64,000 nucleotides of DNA from Ectobius pallidus (Eukaryota; Arthropoda; Insecta; Blattodea; Ectobiidae), in assembly GCA_964059195.1 (NCBI GenBank), contig CAXKWD010000006.1, positions 7,060,530 through 7,124,529 of the forward strand. The letters run 5' to 3'. A model generated the notes under the pieces. That model was not told the DNA's origin and made no database searches. It was given only the letters and a program-made list of their open reading frames with translations. Positions 19,928-30,615 of the stretch are shown here, piece after piece. Positions within the stretch are counted from its first letter, which is position 1, and every line of letters begins with the position of its first letter. The position numbers were made by a program, and so were the translations under genes.

Positions 19928-21540
19928 CAATAATTTGTATAAAGATAATAACCAACAAATAGCCAGCTCTATGTTTTTATCACCGATCTCCGAAGATGAA
20001 ATTAGTAGTATAATTAAATCACTAAAAAATAATGTTTCTCCTGGTGGTGATAAAATAACAAATAATACACTAAAAAAGATTTACAAGTATATATTGAAAC
20101 CTACTGTACATTTCTTTAATTTATGTCTAACACAAGGAGTTTTTCCGGATATCTTAAAGAATTCGGTAGTTGTGCCTTTGCATAAATCTGGTGAACAGAG
20201 GAATTAAAATAACTATAGACCGATCTCTCTGCTCTCAAGTTTCTCAAAGTTATTAGAAAAATGTATAAAAAACAGAATTGTTTCTTTTCTGGATGAAAAT
20301 GAAATACTATGTCAACAACAGTATGGTTTCAGAAATAATTTGTCAACAGATAATGCAATCTTTGAACTTACTAGTAGGATCATACACGAATTAGATGCAG
20401 AACATGTGTTTAGGAATATTTTTAGACTTAAGAAAAGCTTTCGACACGGTTAACCATCAATTACTTTTGGCTAAACTACATGCAATAGGAGTAAGAGGGA
20501 TTGCTCATAACTTACTCCAGTCATACTTAAATTCAAGAAAAAAAGTTACCAAAATTGACGATGAAATTAGTGAAAACAAAGAAATTCAAATAGGTGTTCC
20601 TCAAGGAACAATATTAGGCCCAATTCTATTTTTAATATTCATAAATGATTTGTTCAAAATTGATTTGCAAGCATACAATGGAACTTCCTATTCTTATGCA
20701 GATGATACAGTGGTGATCTTTAGTGGCTTAACCTGGGAGGAAGTTTATAAGCATGCAAATGCAGGCATGAATATGATAAAAAACTAGCTAGACACTAATT
20801 TGTTATCGCTAAATGTAAATAAAACAACTTTAGTACCTTTTTCTTTAACAGCCTCTGGTATGCGTCAGTTAGAAGCACTCAACTATCTAAAATTAACAAT
20901 TCATAACCCTATTTGTAGTCACTCGGCCTCATGTAATTGCCCTTATCTTAAAGAATCAACAGAGGTGAAATATTTGGGAATCATTATTGATCAATACTTA
21001 AAATGGAACAAACATATATCATATTTATGTACAAGGATCCGCAAAACAATTTATAAATTTGTAAGCCTACGTCAATACTTGCCTACCTCTGTTTTGAGGC
21101 TGGTATATCTAGCTATAGTTGAATCGGTAATCCAATATGGCATATGTGGGTGGGGAGGTACTGCAAAAACTACTAATGAGCCATTGATCATACTACAAAA
21201 ACGTATAATATGCCTGAATAAACGAATTGACTATCCCACTAACCGGATATATAACAAATTTAAAGTATTAAATATTGACCAAATATATAAACACTCGATA
21301 TTGAATTTCTACCATAAAAATCGATAAAATACCAAAAGCATCCTCATGATTACACTACAAGACACAATCAAATACCTACTCTAATAGAAACCTAAATGTT
21401 TCACATCGGCAGGGCTATTACACAGCTCGAACTCGGTCCACGTCTATACAACTCGATAATGAAACTTCACCCTGAATTAGCCATGTACAAGGATTTCATT
21501 TTCAAATCCAGAATTAAAAAATTAATATAAGACACATTAA
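19928..21540 (+). pseudogene. ORF2 RT of the CR1-like LINE (3' half)
   Basis: Beyond the Penelope element the LINE resumes with FLSPISEDEISSIIKSLKNN and VSPGGDKITNNTLKKI. A TAA at 20205 follows, then NNYRPISLLSSFSKLLEK, YGFRNNLSTDNAI, GIFLDLRKAFDTVNHQ (motif A), IGVPQGTILGPILFLIFIND (motif B) and YSYADDTVVIF (motif C, YADD intact). Another stop lies at 20785, then VKYLGIIIDQYLKWNKHI, VESVIQYGICGWGG and a C-terminus LGPRLYNSIMKLHPELAMYK near 21430-21530. The catalytic aspartates survive, but at least three stops or shifts interrupt the frame. Confidence 0.9.
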
Positions 21541-21832
21541 TATTAACCACATTTCACACTTTCCCTTTTGCAATGATTTATATGCTCTTCCTTCCTTTTT
21601 CTGAATGGTACTAGTATCACTATATTTTATTGTATTTTTAGTTTAAATTGATTGTATTGTACCTGTATTCATTACATGTTATTTGTATTTTGTATTTTGT
21701 ATTTGTATTTTTATTTTTAACTGATGTAATTTAAAAGGAACTGACCCCAAACACGAGCTTTGCTCCTTTGGGGTAACTTATTTAACTCTTTCTGTAATAA
21801 TTTAAAAGAGTAAATAAAATAAAATAAAAAAT
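21541..21832 (+). other. 3' UTR and AAAT tail of the CR1-like LINE
   Basis: A TATTT/TTGTATT-rich UTR ends in repeated AAATA units at about 21810-21832, the 3' microsatellite-like end of the LINE whose ORF2 ends near 21530. Confidence 0.6.
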
Positions 21833-22482
21833 TGTTTTTGGCTGAGATTTCAAGTATTGACATAGTTGTGTTTAAGTATGTCAGAGGATAGTGATTTAAA
21901 ACTTGGTGTTCATCCTATGGAAGCTAATGGAATACCCAAGGAAACAAAAATGATGCCCTGAAAGTTGAAAAAAAAAACAAAAACAAAAAACTTCAAGTTT
22001 CTCTCACGACAATATCACAGCTGGGTTTAGAAAACCCAGAAATATACCATTCAACCCAGAAGCAATCGCCCCATCAAACTTAACGGAACGTCCATTACAA
22101 AAAGAGTTTCAAGTGTTGCCTACTTCAAGCACTTCAGGAGTTGAAGGCCTCCTCCAACTACGAGGAGTAAGCAACCTACGGGACGCAGGAACAATAGTGC
22201 CACACTCCACCAGATGAAAAGCAAGATCGTCACCGCGGTCGGCCAAGGAAAATTATTCCTGAGGAACAGTCTCCAGGACTACAAACAACAGTGATGAAGA
22301 CTGGATATGTATAAAATGCAGAACTGCATATTCACAAGATGTCAATCGCAGGATAGGTGCAAAATGGATTCAGTGTAGCTTTTGCAGGCACCCATTCCAT
22401 GAGAAATGTCAAATGCAGAACGTTGATGAAGACAACGACGTGTACATGTGTGATGATTGTTGTGCAGATGACTAAGAGTGAA
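21833..22482 (+). pseudogene. Pogo/Tigger remnant with C-terminal PHD-like finger
   Basis: The first 160 bp (ATG at 21878, MSEDSDLKLG) is a diverged copy of 28466-28725. After a junction, frames read FNPEAIAPSNLTERPLQ and LPTSSTSG, the linker after the DDE domain of insect pogo-type transposases. The end reads DEDWICIKCRTAY, GAKWIQCSFCRHPFHEKC and VYMCDDCC with a TAA near 22475. The C..C / W.QC..C...FH..C / C..C spacing is that of a PHD-type zinc finger. The HTH and DDE core are missing, so this is a deleted, chimeric remnant. Confidence 0.6.
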
Positions 22483-23499
22483 AACGGTTTTCATTTACCT
22501 GCTACCAAAAATTAATATAAATAGACGTCACCAAATTACCTACCCACTATCACCAAATAACCTAATACCATCACCAAATTACCTTCCCTTTCAGTGTTGT
22601 CTTTAAAAATTTATATATCAAAGTGGGTGTGTACTAATTTAGTAATATAGTGATTTATCCCGGTTATCAGACCCAACTTCCACCATTATCAATGCACGCC
22701 GCATCTCCTCATAACACTGGCATGTTTTAAATCACAATATCCCCAACCGCCTAGGGAACAATCATCAAACGATACCAGACTTGACTTTATTATTGCCCCC
22801 ACACCTTTAATTCCTGTCATTCGAATCCACCAATAAATGAAACCTGCAGCAGTGACCCCTTCCCGCTTCAAATCCATCTATCTAGAGCTACCATCGTCTC
22901 AAACTCCAAGTTTACAAAGCACCGTACAGGAAAACAAGATACCACCAATTTCACAACTTATATTACTGATCACCAATGTCAGCAACAGATTTACTGAAAA
23001 TAGGATTCCAGAACGGATGTGAAAATTCGGAATGAGAGAAAAGAATTAACTAAAAAATTTCAATGTGAAAGATATGCGTTTTCTAGATTAACCGATAATA
23101 AGATACTTGAATTTATTAGAAAATATTTAGCCGCGTTTTATGTAGGAAATTTTATAAACATTGATAAGATGTCAAAGGCGTTCTGTGAACTTTGGCTAAA
23201 GAATGAAGGTCTGCCAACACGGGATAGCCATTTGAATTATACGTGTGGTTTGGTAAAGAATGAGGGCTGGATAAGGATAAAATATTAGATGACCTAAGAA
23301 CATTAGGGTATTAGTTCCACAATATCAGAGAAGAAAGAGTAAGAAGAAACTACAAGTTATGAAAGATAAGGACAGGCACTATTAATGTTAATGTTAATCG
23401 TAGTGGGACACTGGAGCAATACTTTGTAAGCAAAGGTGGCCCATTAGTTGATATATATGCTGTTTGTGAACCTCTGAATATTTAATAAATTTAATTTAA
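22483..23499 (+). other. Unassigned repeat-like sequence
   Basis: An ACCAAAT/CACCA-rich leader at 22530-22600 is followed by an open stretch 22837-23022 and a second at 23019-23288 (RYAFSRLTDNKILEFIRKYL, FCELWLKNEGLPTRDSHLNY). They look protein-like, and the leader resembles the 5' UTR style at 27009-27118, so this may be the 5' part of a LINE. I recognise no domain. Confidence 0.3.
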
Positions 23500-23842
23500 T
23501 ATTACTGATCTACTCGTGCGGAGTAAATGGTCTCCCATCGGGCGCCTCCCCAGGTGGCGGATACGGGAATGCCCACCAGATATGGAGGGTACCGGGGAAA
23601 TAAAATACCCGGGGCGGACCAAAACCACCCCCTTGTCAGGGTTATGATGAATAATGCCGGGCAGCAGCGACATTATTATCGACTGGAGGCATAGAACAAA
23701 TTATGTTCTTGATGGCTACTGATCGAAAATCTTCGGACGCAACCTGATGGATGGGTGTGGCGGCCATGGTACTGCGATATGGAAAGGAAATGGGAAGACT
23801 ACCACATTATTTTTTCCCTGAAGACACTTGGGATTAGCGAAT

Positions 23843-26800
23843 ATGATGGCTGCTCCTGAAGCAAAATATTCCGGAGGTAAAATACTTCCCCAGTCGGATC
23901 TCCGGGCGGGAAGTGTTTCAGGGGGAGTGATCGATATTGAAAGAACAAACAATAGAAGACAGCAGCTTAAAATAGGAACATGGAATGTTAGGACACTTAG
24001 ACATGCAGAAAAACTGGAGAACTTAACACTGGAATTAAATAAATGTGGTGTGAATATAGTAGGTTTAAGTGAAGTGAGATGGACTGGACAAGGTGAAGTG
24101 GCTTGTGGTAATTATACGATGTTCTATTCGGGTGGAAATTGTAACGAAAGAGGCGTAGCTGTAGTGGTGGAAAATAAACTAGTGAATAGTATTACAAAAG
24201 TGGAGTGTGTTAGTGATCATATAATGTATGTAAAAATAAATGCAGATCCAGTGGATGTTTTGATAGTGCAAGTGTATATGCCAACTTCAGATCACAACGA
24301 TGCAGAGGTTGATAAAATGTATGAAGACATAGGCGAAATATTGTACCAAGAAGGAAGAGGTAAAGTGAATGCCATAATTATAATAATTAAGGAATCGCGC
24401 ACAATGTGCATTATCTTAACCTAAGACTTAACCTACCCAGTCCTGAACCCGGGGAGGGGACCTTTCACTACTGAAAAATCCCCGACCCGGCCGGGATTCG
24501 AACCCGGGCCGCCGGAGTGGAAGGCAGGCGTGCTAGAATGCCATAATTATGGGAGATTTCAACAGTGTCATAGGAGAAGGAAAAGAGAAAAAAATTGTGG
24601 GTCCTTATGGATTAGGGAAGCGCAATGACAGAGGTAATAGGCTTGTTGACTTCTGCCAACAATATGATATGGTGATAACCAATACCTGGTTCAAGAAGAG
24701 GAAAACAAAGTTGTACACCTGGAAAAGCCCTGGGTATATTAATAGGTACCAGATTGACTACATTCTCATCTAGCAGAGATTCCGGGGCAGTGTGAAAGAT
24801 GTGAAGACTCTTCCAAATGCTGACATCAACACAGACCACAATCTTCTTGTAGCAGACATAGAGACTAGGCTGAAAAGGATTAGGCGGACATGTAAAAGAA
24901 ATCCAAGATGGAACTTAGAAAAACTGCGAAATGACAAGGACTCGATTAAAGAGTCATTGGAAACACAGTTACATGAAATAAAAAATGTTGGTGAATCTGT
25001 AGAAAGTGAGTGGGAAAGTGTAAAAAATATTTTGTTGGACTCGTTGAAGAACAAAGTTGGAAAAATAGACAGAATAAATAGGAAACCGTGGGTAACACAA
25101 GAGATGTTAAAGAAGATGGAAGAAAGAAGGAAATACAAAAATACTAATGCTGTGGAATATAAGAGATTGAATAATGAACTAAGAAGAGAGACAGACAGAG
25201 CAAAAGAAAATTACCTTAAAGAAAGCTGTGATGAAATTATGGAGCTTCGACGAAAAGGAAGATATGATTTAATGTATCAGAAAGCGATGGAGTTAGAATC
25301 TAAAGAAAATAAAGGAATACGGACTTTTGGAATAGAAGACATTCATTAAAATTTAATTACAAACCCTGGAAAAGTTCTTACAATATGGGAAAATTTCATA
25401 GAAAAGCTTTACGACAAGCAAAATCGACCACAAGACATCGAGATGGAAACAGAAGAACTAGTGGATAAAGATAATATAGGACCTAGCATATTGAAGAATG
25501 AAGTAGAAAAGGCCATAAAAGAAATGAAGAATAGAAAGGCCACAGGAGACGATGACATACCAGTGGACCTACTGAAGGAATTAGGAGAAAATGGGAGGAG
25601 GAAACTTACCAAACTTATCAACCGAATTTATGACACTGGAGAATGGCCTCAAGATTTCCTAGAGGTAACTATGATTGCACTAAAGAAGAAGAAATGTGCC
25701 AAGATGTGTAGTGATCACAGAACTATCAGCTTGCTATCTCACGTAGGAAAAATTGTGGCACGGATACGAACTAGAAGACTGGAAAGAAGAATAGAAGACG
25801 TAATAGGAGAAGACCAATTTGGTTTCCGGAAAGGAAAAGGAACTAGAGATGCAATTGGAATGCTAAGGATTATATCAGAGAGAGTTTTAGCGGTCAACGA
25901 AGAAGTGTGTGTCTGCTTTATTGATTGGCAAAAAGCTTTTGACCGAGTGAACTGGGAAAAGTTAATGGACATACTCAAAAAAATAGGCATTGACTAGAAG
26001 GACAGGAGACTAATCCGCAATTTGTACCTGGGACAAAAAGTGAAAGTGCGTCTAGAACATGGAGTGACCAACAGTGTAGAAATAGGAAGAGGTGTGCGTC
26101 AAGGATGTTGTATGTCACCCATCTTGTTCAACCTTTATGGAGACTGGCTAGCAAAAGAAGCCTTAGAAGGAGTTAGGGATTTTGTGATAGGAGGATACGC
26201 TATTAACACCATCAAATATGCGGACGACCTGGTGATTCTGGCAAAGAAACAAGAAATATTGCAAGGAATGATTGACAGGCTGGTGGAAACAGGAAGAAAG
26301 TATGGAATGGAAATCAACATAGGTAAATCGAAGGTGATGAGGATATCGAAGAGAGAAGAGCCGCTTCAAATTATCATGGGAAATCAAGAATTAGAGAACG
26401 TGAACCAGTTCAAATACTTAGGAAGTGTACTGACGAAAGATGCCTATTGCACCAAGGAGATAAGATCAAGAATTGCCATGGCCAAGAAAGCATTTATGAA
26501 GAAGAGAACTCTGCTAACTAGTAGTCTGAACCTAGAGCTACGTAAAAACCTGGTGAAGTGTTATATTTGGAGTATTGCTTTGTATGGATCAGAGACATGG
26601 ACTTGAGGAAATTAGAGAAGACATATTTAGAAAGTTTTGAAATGTGGTGCTGGAGACAGATAGAAAATATAAAGTGGATGGACATGGTGACAAACGAAAG
26701 GTTCTGAGTAGAGTGGGTGAGAAGAAGTCAATCATACACACAATTCGTCAGAGGAAAGCAAACTGGGTTGGGCACATTCTCAGAAGGAACTGCTTATTAC

Positions 26801-26956
26801 ATGATGTCGTAGAAGGAAGATTGGAGGGTACAACTAGACTTGGAAGAAGAAGAATTCAGCTGTTGGACGATTTAAGGGAAAAGCGGAAATATTGGATGCT
26901 GAAGGAGGAAGCAGAGGATAGACAGTTTTGGAAAACAAAATTCGCCTACCAAGTTT
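23843..26956 (+). pseudogene. Endonuclease-reverse transcriptase of an RTE-like LINE
   Basis: The first ATG in frame is at 23843. Motifs in order: KIGTWNVRTLRHAEKLENL, VGLSEVRWTGQGE, VQVYMPTSDHNDAEV, then the SINE insertion, [11 protein letters not shown] (24549), [51 protein letters not shown] (RT motif A), GVRQGCCMSPILFNLYGDW (B) and IKYADDLVILA (C). Last come MWCWRQIENIKWMDMVTNER and RKANWVGHILRRNCLLHDVV to a stop at 26956. The protein nicks DNA and copies its RNA there. Stops near 24771, 25347, 25995 and 26604 and the SINE inactivate it. I place it in the RTE group from EN/RT motifs; a tree would settle the clade. Confidence 0.9.
24382..24535 (-). mobile_element. tRNA-derived SINE with perfect 15-bp duplication
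   Basis: A 154-bp insert is flanked by GAATGCCATAATTAT at 24367-24381 and 24536-24550 without a mismatch. On the minus strand it starts CTAGCACGCCTGCCTTCC and contains GGGTTCGAATCCC, the RNA polymerase III B box with T-loop. The A box is mostly missing, so the copy is 5' truncated or diverged. Removing the insert restores the endonuclease frame [10 protein letters not shown] of the host LINE. It must have been mobilised in trans by a LINE. Confidence 0.9.
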
Positions 26957-27008
26957 GAAAACCTGCCGGAAGGCAAAATACTTACTACTACTACTACTAT
27001 TACTGATC

Positions 27009-27430
27009 ACCTCACACCATACCCCAAGGACGATATCTCCTACCAAGATCTTGAAAACCTCATCACATCCTACCAAAACCATCACCATCCATTTTCTACA
27101 GATGCCAAGACATCCTTCATGGTGAAACAAGATGTGGCGTGTTATTGTTTAGTTTATGGCAAAGAAATTGAGGAGTTTCAAGAGGTGATTAGGAGTGAAC
27201 ATGAATGCAAAAATCTGTTTCATGTTGCGTGCAGGAAGGTGTTAAAGGGAAAATACGTATCCAATGGTGAGAACAAAGATAAAAAATGGATTTGTGAAAG
27301 AAAAGATTGTGAGGTTAGGAATCACAGTGGCGGCAGCGTAATAAATATGATTTCTGATTTAAAGACTGAGATTTCATCCAAACTGGATGACATTACTGCA
27401 GAAAGCCGTAACATAAGTAACAGATAATTG
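27009..27430 (+). pseudogene. LINE ORF1 with PHD-like finger and coiled-coil start
   Basis: After an ACC-rich leader, an ATG at 27119 opens 102 codons. The first 65 hold a zinc-finger-like array (CYCLVYGKEI, CKNLFHVACRKVL, KKWICERKDCEV) resembling the PHD finger at the start of CR1/L2-group ORF1 proteins, with the second cysteine position disturbed. The following HSGGSVINMISDLKTEISSK and KLDDITAE begin a coiled coil that a TAA cuts at 27425-27427. Related residues continue out of frame to about 27560. The RTE-like LINE inserted just upstream of this leader. Confidence 0.5.
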
Positions 27431-28465
27431 AAGTTTTGAAAGGGAATGAAGAAATGAAAGAATCCATGCACTTCTTCATGAAGAATTTGAAGCAATGAAG
27501 AAGGAAAGAAAACTTTTGGTTGAAGGACAAATGGACAAAAGTAAAGATTTAAGTAGCAATTTATTCTATAATGCGGAAAAGTAGCATTGAATGTTCTACT
27601 GCATTACAATATATATTTTGTTAATCACGTCTGTGTGAACACGTTACTTCTTACCACGAATATTGTACAGCCCTGAGAGTTCCATTAGAGTATACACGGC
27701 AGTGGCTTTTGTTTCGGCCAACAATGGAATTTACCTGGTAGTCAAGAAATCTGCTACCTGCTTTGTTTTGTATTTTCCACCAGGCTTCAGTTGTTGTTTG
27801 TGCGTCTATGTGTTTACAGCAACCAGGTAGTCATTTCGAAAATTTGTTAAGATTTAATGAACATTAAGTATTAGTAACTGATGAGGGATAAATTACCACT
27901 TTAGTTTCTTAGCTTGTAGCAAAATAAGTGTCATTAAATGTTTGTAATGACTATAGTACAACTTGGAAACTTTCTAAGTCCAGTAATATTTTTATTGTGG
28001 ATGTAACCGGAGGTCCATATATGAGAAGCTTGTCTCCAAAACCTGCTCAAGGACATTTTTTTCAAAACTGAGATATGCACATCGTTTTGTTCATCTTTAG
28101 TTGTAGATTTTATTTCAATATTTACTTACTTCCAAAACATGCTTTTATCCATGGAAATTCCTTTTAAAATTACAGTTCGTTTTCAAAAAATGCTATTTCC
28201 TTCAACAATTTATTTCCAATACATGCTAAAACTATATTTCTATGGGAGTATTCTGTTATTCATTTCCAAAATATACTGAAATCTGAATATTTGTCAGTGT
28301 TGTGATTCATATAAATACTTGTTAAAAATCTATGGCAACTAATATCAAGAATTTGAAATTTATATTTTTACTTTAATATTATTTACATTGTTGTCAGAGT
28401 AAATGTTCATTCGCCTATTCACAGCTAACAGTAGTTTGTGGATTTTATGCTTAACTACATGCATG
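27431..28465. other. AT-rich DNA, nothing recognised
   Basis: Apart from decayed coiled-coil codons up to about 27560, I see no gene, inverted repeat or array. T-rich stretches around 28070-28300 read AATGCT/CATGCT variants but without clear periodicity. Confidence 0.4.
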
Positions 28466-28725
28466 AAATTGTTTTTGGCTGAGATTTCAAGTATTGACAT
28501 ACTTATGTTTAAGTATGTCAGAGGATAGTGATTTAGAACTTGGTGATCGTCCCATGGAAGCTAACGATAAACCAAGGAAACGAAAACGATGCCCTGAAAG
28601 TTGGGAAAAAAACTCAAGATAAAGTAAGAAAGCATGCTTTGAAAGACAAAGGTTATAAAATTGAATCCATTCCATTTTTAACCCTGCTTATATTTAAAGT
28701 TTCCCTCACGACAATATCACAGCTA
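28466..28725 (+). repeat. Repeat copy encoding MSEDSDLELG, also at 21833
   Basis: GTTTTTGGCTGAGATTTCAA and the following ATG-initiated MSEDSDLELGDRPMEAND, KPRKRKRCPESWEKN are shared with 21833-21990. The PESWEKN-K/R motif is the usual start of a multicopy uncharacterised arthropod protein family. The frame stops after about 40 codons. A second shared block (CTCACGACAATATCACAGCT) follows about 130 bp later here but directly in the other copy, so the other copy carries an internal deletion. Confidence 0.55.
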
Positions 28726-28779
28726 GGTTTAGAAAACCTGGAGGCTTGTACTGCTTGTAGCATCTTAAGTAACATCATC

Positions 28780-29102
28780 ATGTCGAACAAAAAGTACGTA
28801 TCACTCACGCTCAATGAAAAAATGAAGGTGATCGAGGCGAGTGAGAGAGACAAAAACTTTCTGTGCGTGAGATAATTTTGCATTTCAAATGCGGTAAAAC
28901 GCAAATTTACAAAACTTTAAAGAACAAAGATAAGATAAGGGAGGAGTGGATGAAGGGGAATGGACAAAAGAAGAGAAAAGCAAAGAAGTCGGGAAATGAA
29001 GAAATTAATGAAATAGTGTGGGAATGGTTTGTAAATGCACGGGCTAAAAACTTGTCTTTGTCCGGACCCATGTCCCGATATGTGGCGACAAAAGTGAAAT
29101 AA
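28780..29102 (+). pseudogene. Tigger/pogo transposase N-terminus (CENP-B-like HTH)
   Basis: An ATG at 28780 begins MSNKKYVSLTLNEKMKVIEA. A shift near 28853 leads to VREIILHFKCGKTQIYKTLK, KDKIREEWMKGNGQKK, NEEINEIVWEWFVNARAKNL and LSGPM. This is the CENP-B-type N-terminal HTH followed by the start of the Tc5-type HTH, the bipartite TIR-binding region of Tigger transposases. It ends at 29100 without a DDE domain. A second, longer Tigger copy lies at 38690-40334. Confidence 0.8.
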
Positions 29103-29369
29103 ACCAAGCGATAATGAGGCAAGAAAACAGTTAGCCTACAGTAATTGCATAATTATATTGTGTTAGTGTTATTAATTATTAATAGTGTAGTATTTTACTG
29201 TAGGCCTATATAAAAATAAAGTGAAGAATATCTGGTGTACAGGAATTAAGGATTGTAATTAATTACAGTATTTGCATATTACAAATTCACATTTGTGGCG
29301 CATGGTACAGTAATTGATAACATTTATGTAGCCTAGTGTATTTTGTGTAATCTGGACACTTGTCCAATT

Positions 29370-29800
29370 TGGAAAATTTGTTTGGTCCCTTACAATACCG
29401 CTTTGAACAAGTTTTACTGTATAAACTTAAAAATAGCATATAAAACAACCAACAATTTGAAAAACAAACTGTACAAGACTAAAGACAATGAAGATATATA
29501 TAATAAAAATGGGATTTACAAACTGAAATACAGAGAATGTAACATATTATGTGGGCCAAACGGGAAGGAAATTCAAAACTAGATTCCAAGTAGGACTACC
29601 GAAATGGACAAAGAGACAGATCTAGCTATGCCAGACATTTCTTAAATGAAGCACATGAATTTGACAATAAAATAGGAAATATTATGAGCATATTACACTT
29701 ACAAAACAAAGGCAGGAAAGACTGGAAATTCACAAAAGGAAGAACGAGAATATATTAAACGAAAGCCAATAGTATACAACGCCCTATTTGAATTAACCAA
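29370..29800 (+). pseudogene. Penelope GIY-YIG endonuclease fragment
   Basis: The frame reads FYCINLKIAYKTTNNLKNKL and NGIYKLKYRECN (GIY half). A one-base shift near 29545 continues YVGQTGRKFKTRFQ (YIG half), and further on SSYARHFLNEAHEFDNKIGN follows. Unlike the copy at 17.3 kb, the GIY tyrosine is intact here. Only the C-terminal endonuclease part of the element remains. I did not find a hammerhead motif directly downstream. Confidence 0.8.
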
Positions 29801-30585
29801 TAGGAGGAGTAAGCACAACACCACCAAAACTAGCGACCAGTGCACGTCCAACAACCCACGGATAAGCATGTAACCCACAGCTATTCTGTCTGCACGAATA
29901 CTCAAAATATATGTAAGTGTTAAATATCACAGAAATACCACACACCACTCCTAATACAATAACAAATTTTAATAATTAATTAATTTCATTTTCCAGTGGC
30001 ATAAATATGATTGTTAGAAGTATATAAATCTCCGCCTATATACCACTTGAGAATAAATAACAGAAGAAGCAAAGCAAGGAAAACCAAGAAAATGCAAAAT
30101 GAAGGAGAACACGCTTAAATGATAAAAATTTTTGTATTCATTATTAGTTATTTATGGTCATGTATATAAAAATATGTATTAAAAGATGTAGTATACCCAG
30201 TGTAGAAACATTGAGCTCAGTGTTAGTATATTACTGGTTTTGTATCTTGTTTAAAAACATAAAATTGATAAGTTAAAATTAAAATTAAAATTTACACTTA
30301 AGAATATGTTTTTCCAGACACTGGATGAGATAAAATATTGATTAAATATCATGATGTAGTGAACAAAAATTCGTCACTGCTGGGGGAGGAACTATCGATT
30401 TTCCTAAACCACATGGTTTCCATGTGCTTTCACTGCTACGTATCGTCAGTATAAAAACATCTGTGTTTGTGTAGGAGTGAAATTTGAGATTCAGTATTCG
30501 TACCAGTGTTATTTTATTGTTATCGTTTTTTATTATTATTAAGTTTACTATCGAGTTATTGTTATTGTTATTGCATTGTTATTAA
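29801..30585. other. AT-rich DNA between TE fragments
   Basis: I see no gene. The last 200 bp is the 5' leader of the transposase at 30616, but I could not identify a terminal inverted repeat for that element. Confidence 0.4.
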
Positions 30586-30615
30586 TTGGCGGTGAACCAT
30601 ACGTACACGTTTGAA

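Larger units (their letters stand above)
23511..26997 (+). mobile_element. RTE-like LINE with 11-bp target duplication
   Basis: The duplication TATTACTGATC flanks it at 23500-23510 and 26998-27008. The 3' end is a TAC trinucleotide repeat, and the 5' end is a GC-rich leader. One ORF encoded endonuclease, RT and a C-terminal domain. It is now broken by a SINE (24382-24535) and several point lesions. Because the duplication is perfect over 11 bp, this insertion is younger than much of its surroundings. Confidence 0.9.

Noticed and set aside
24490..24535. tRNA-like B box and T-loop
   Set aside because: No complete cloverleaf or A box; the perfect target duplication shows it is a SINE, not a tRNA gene.
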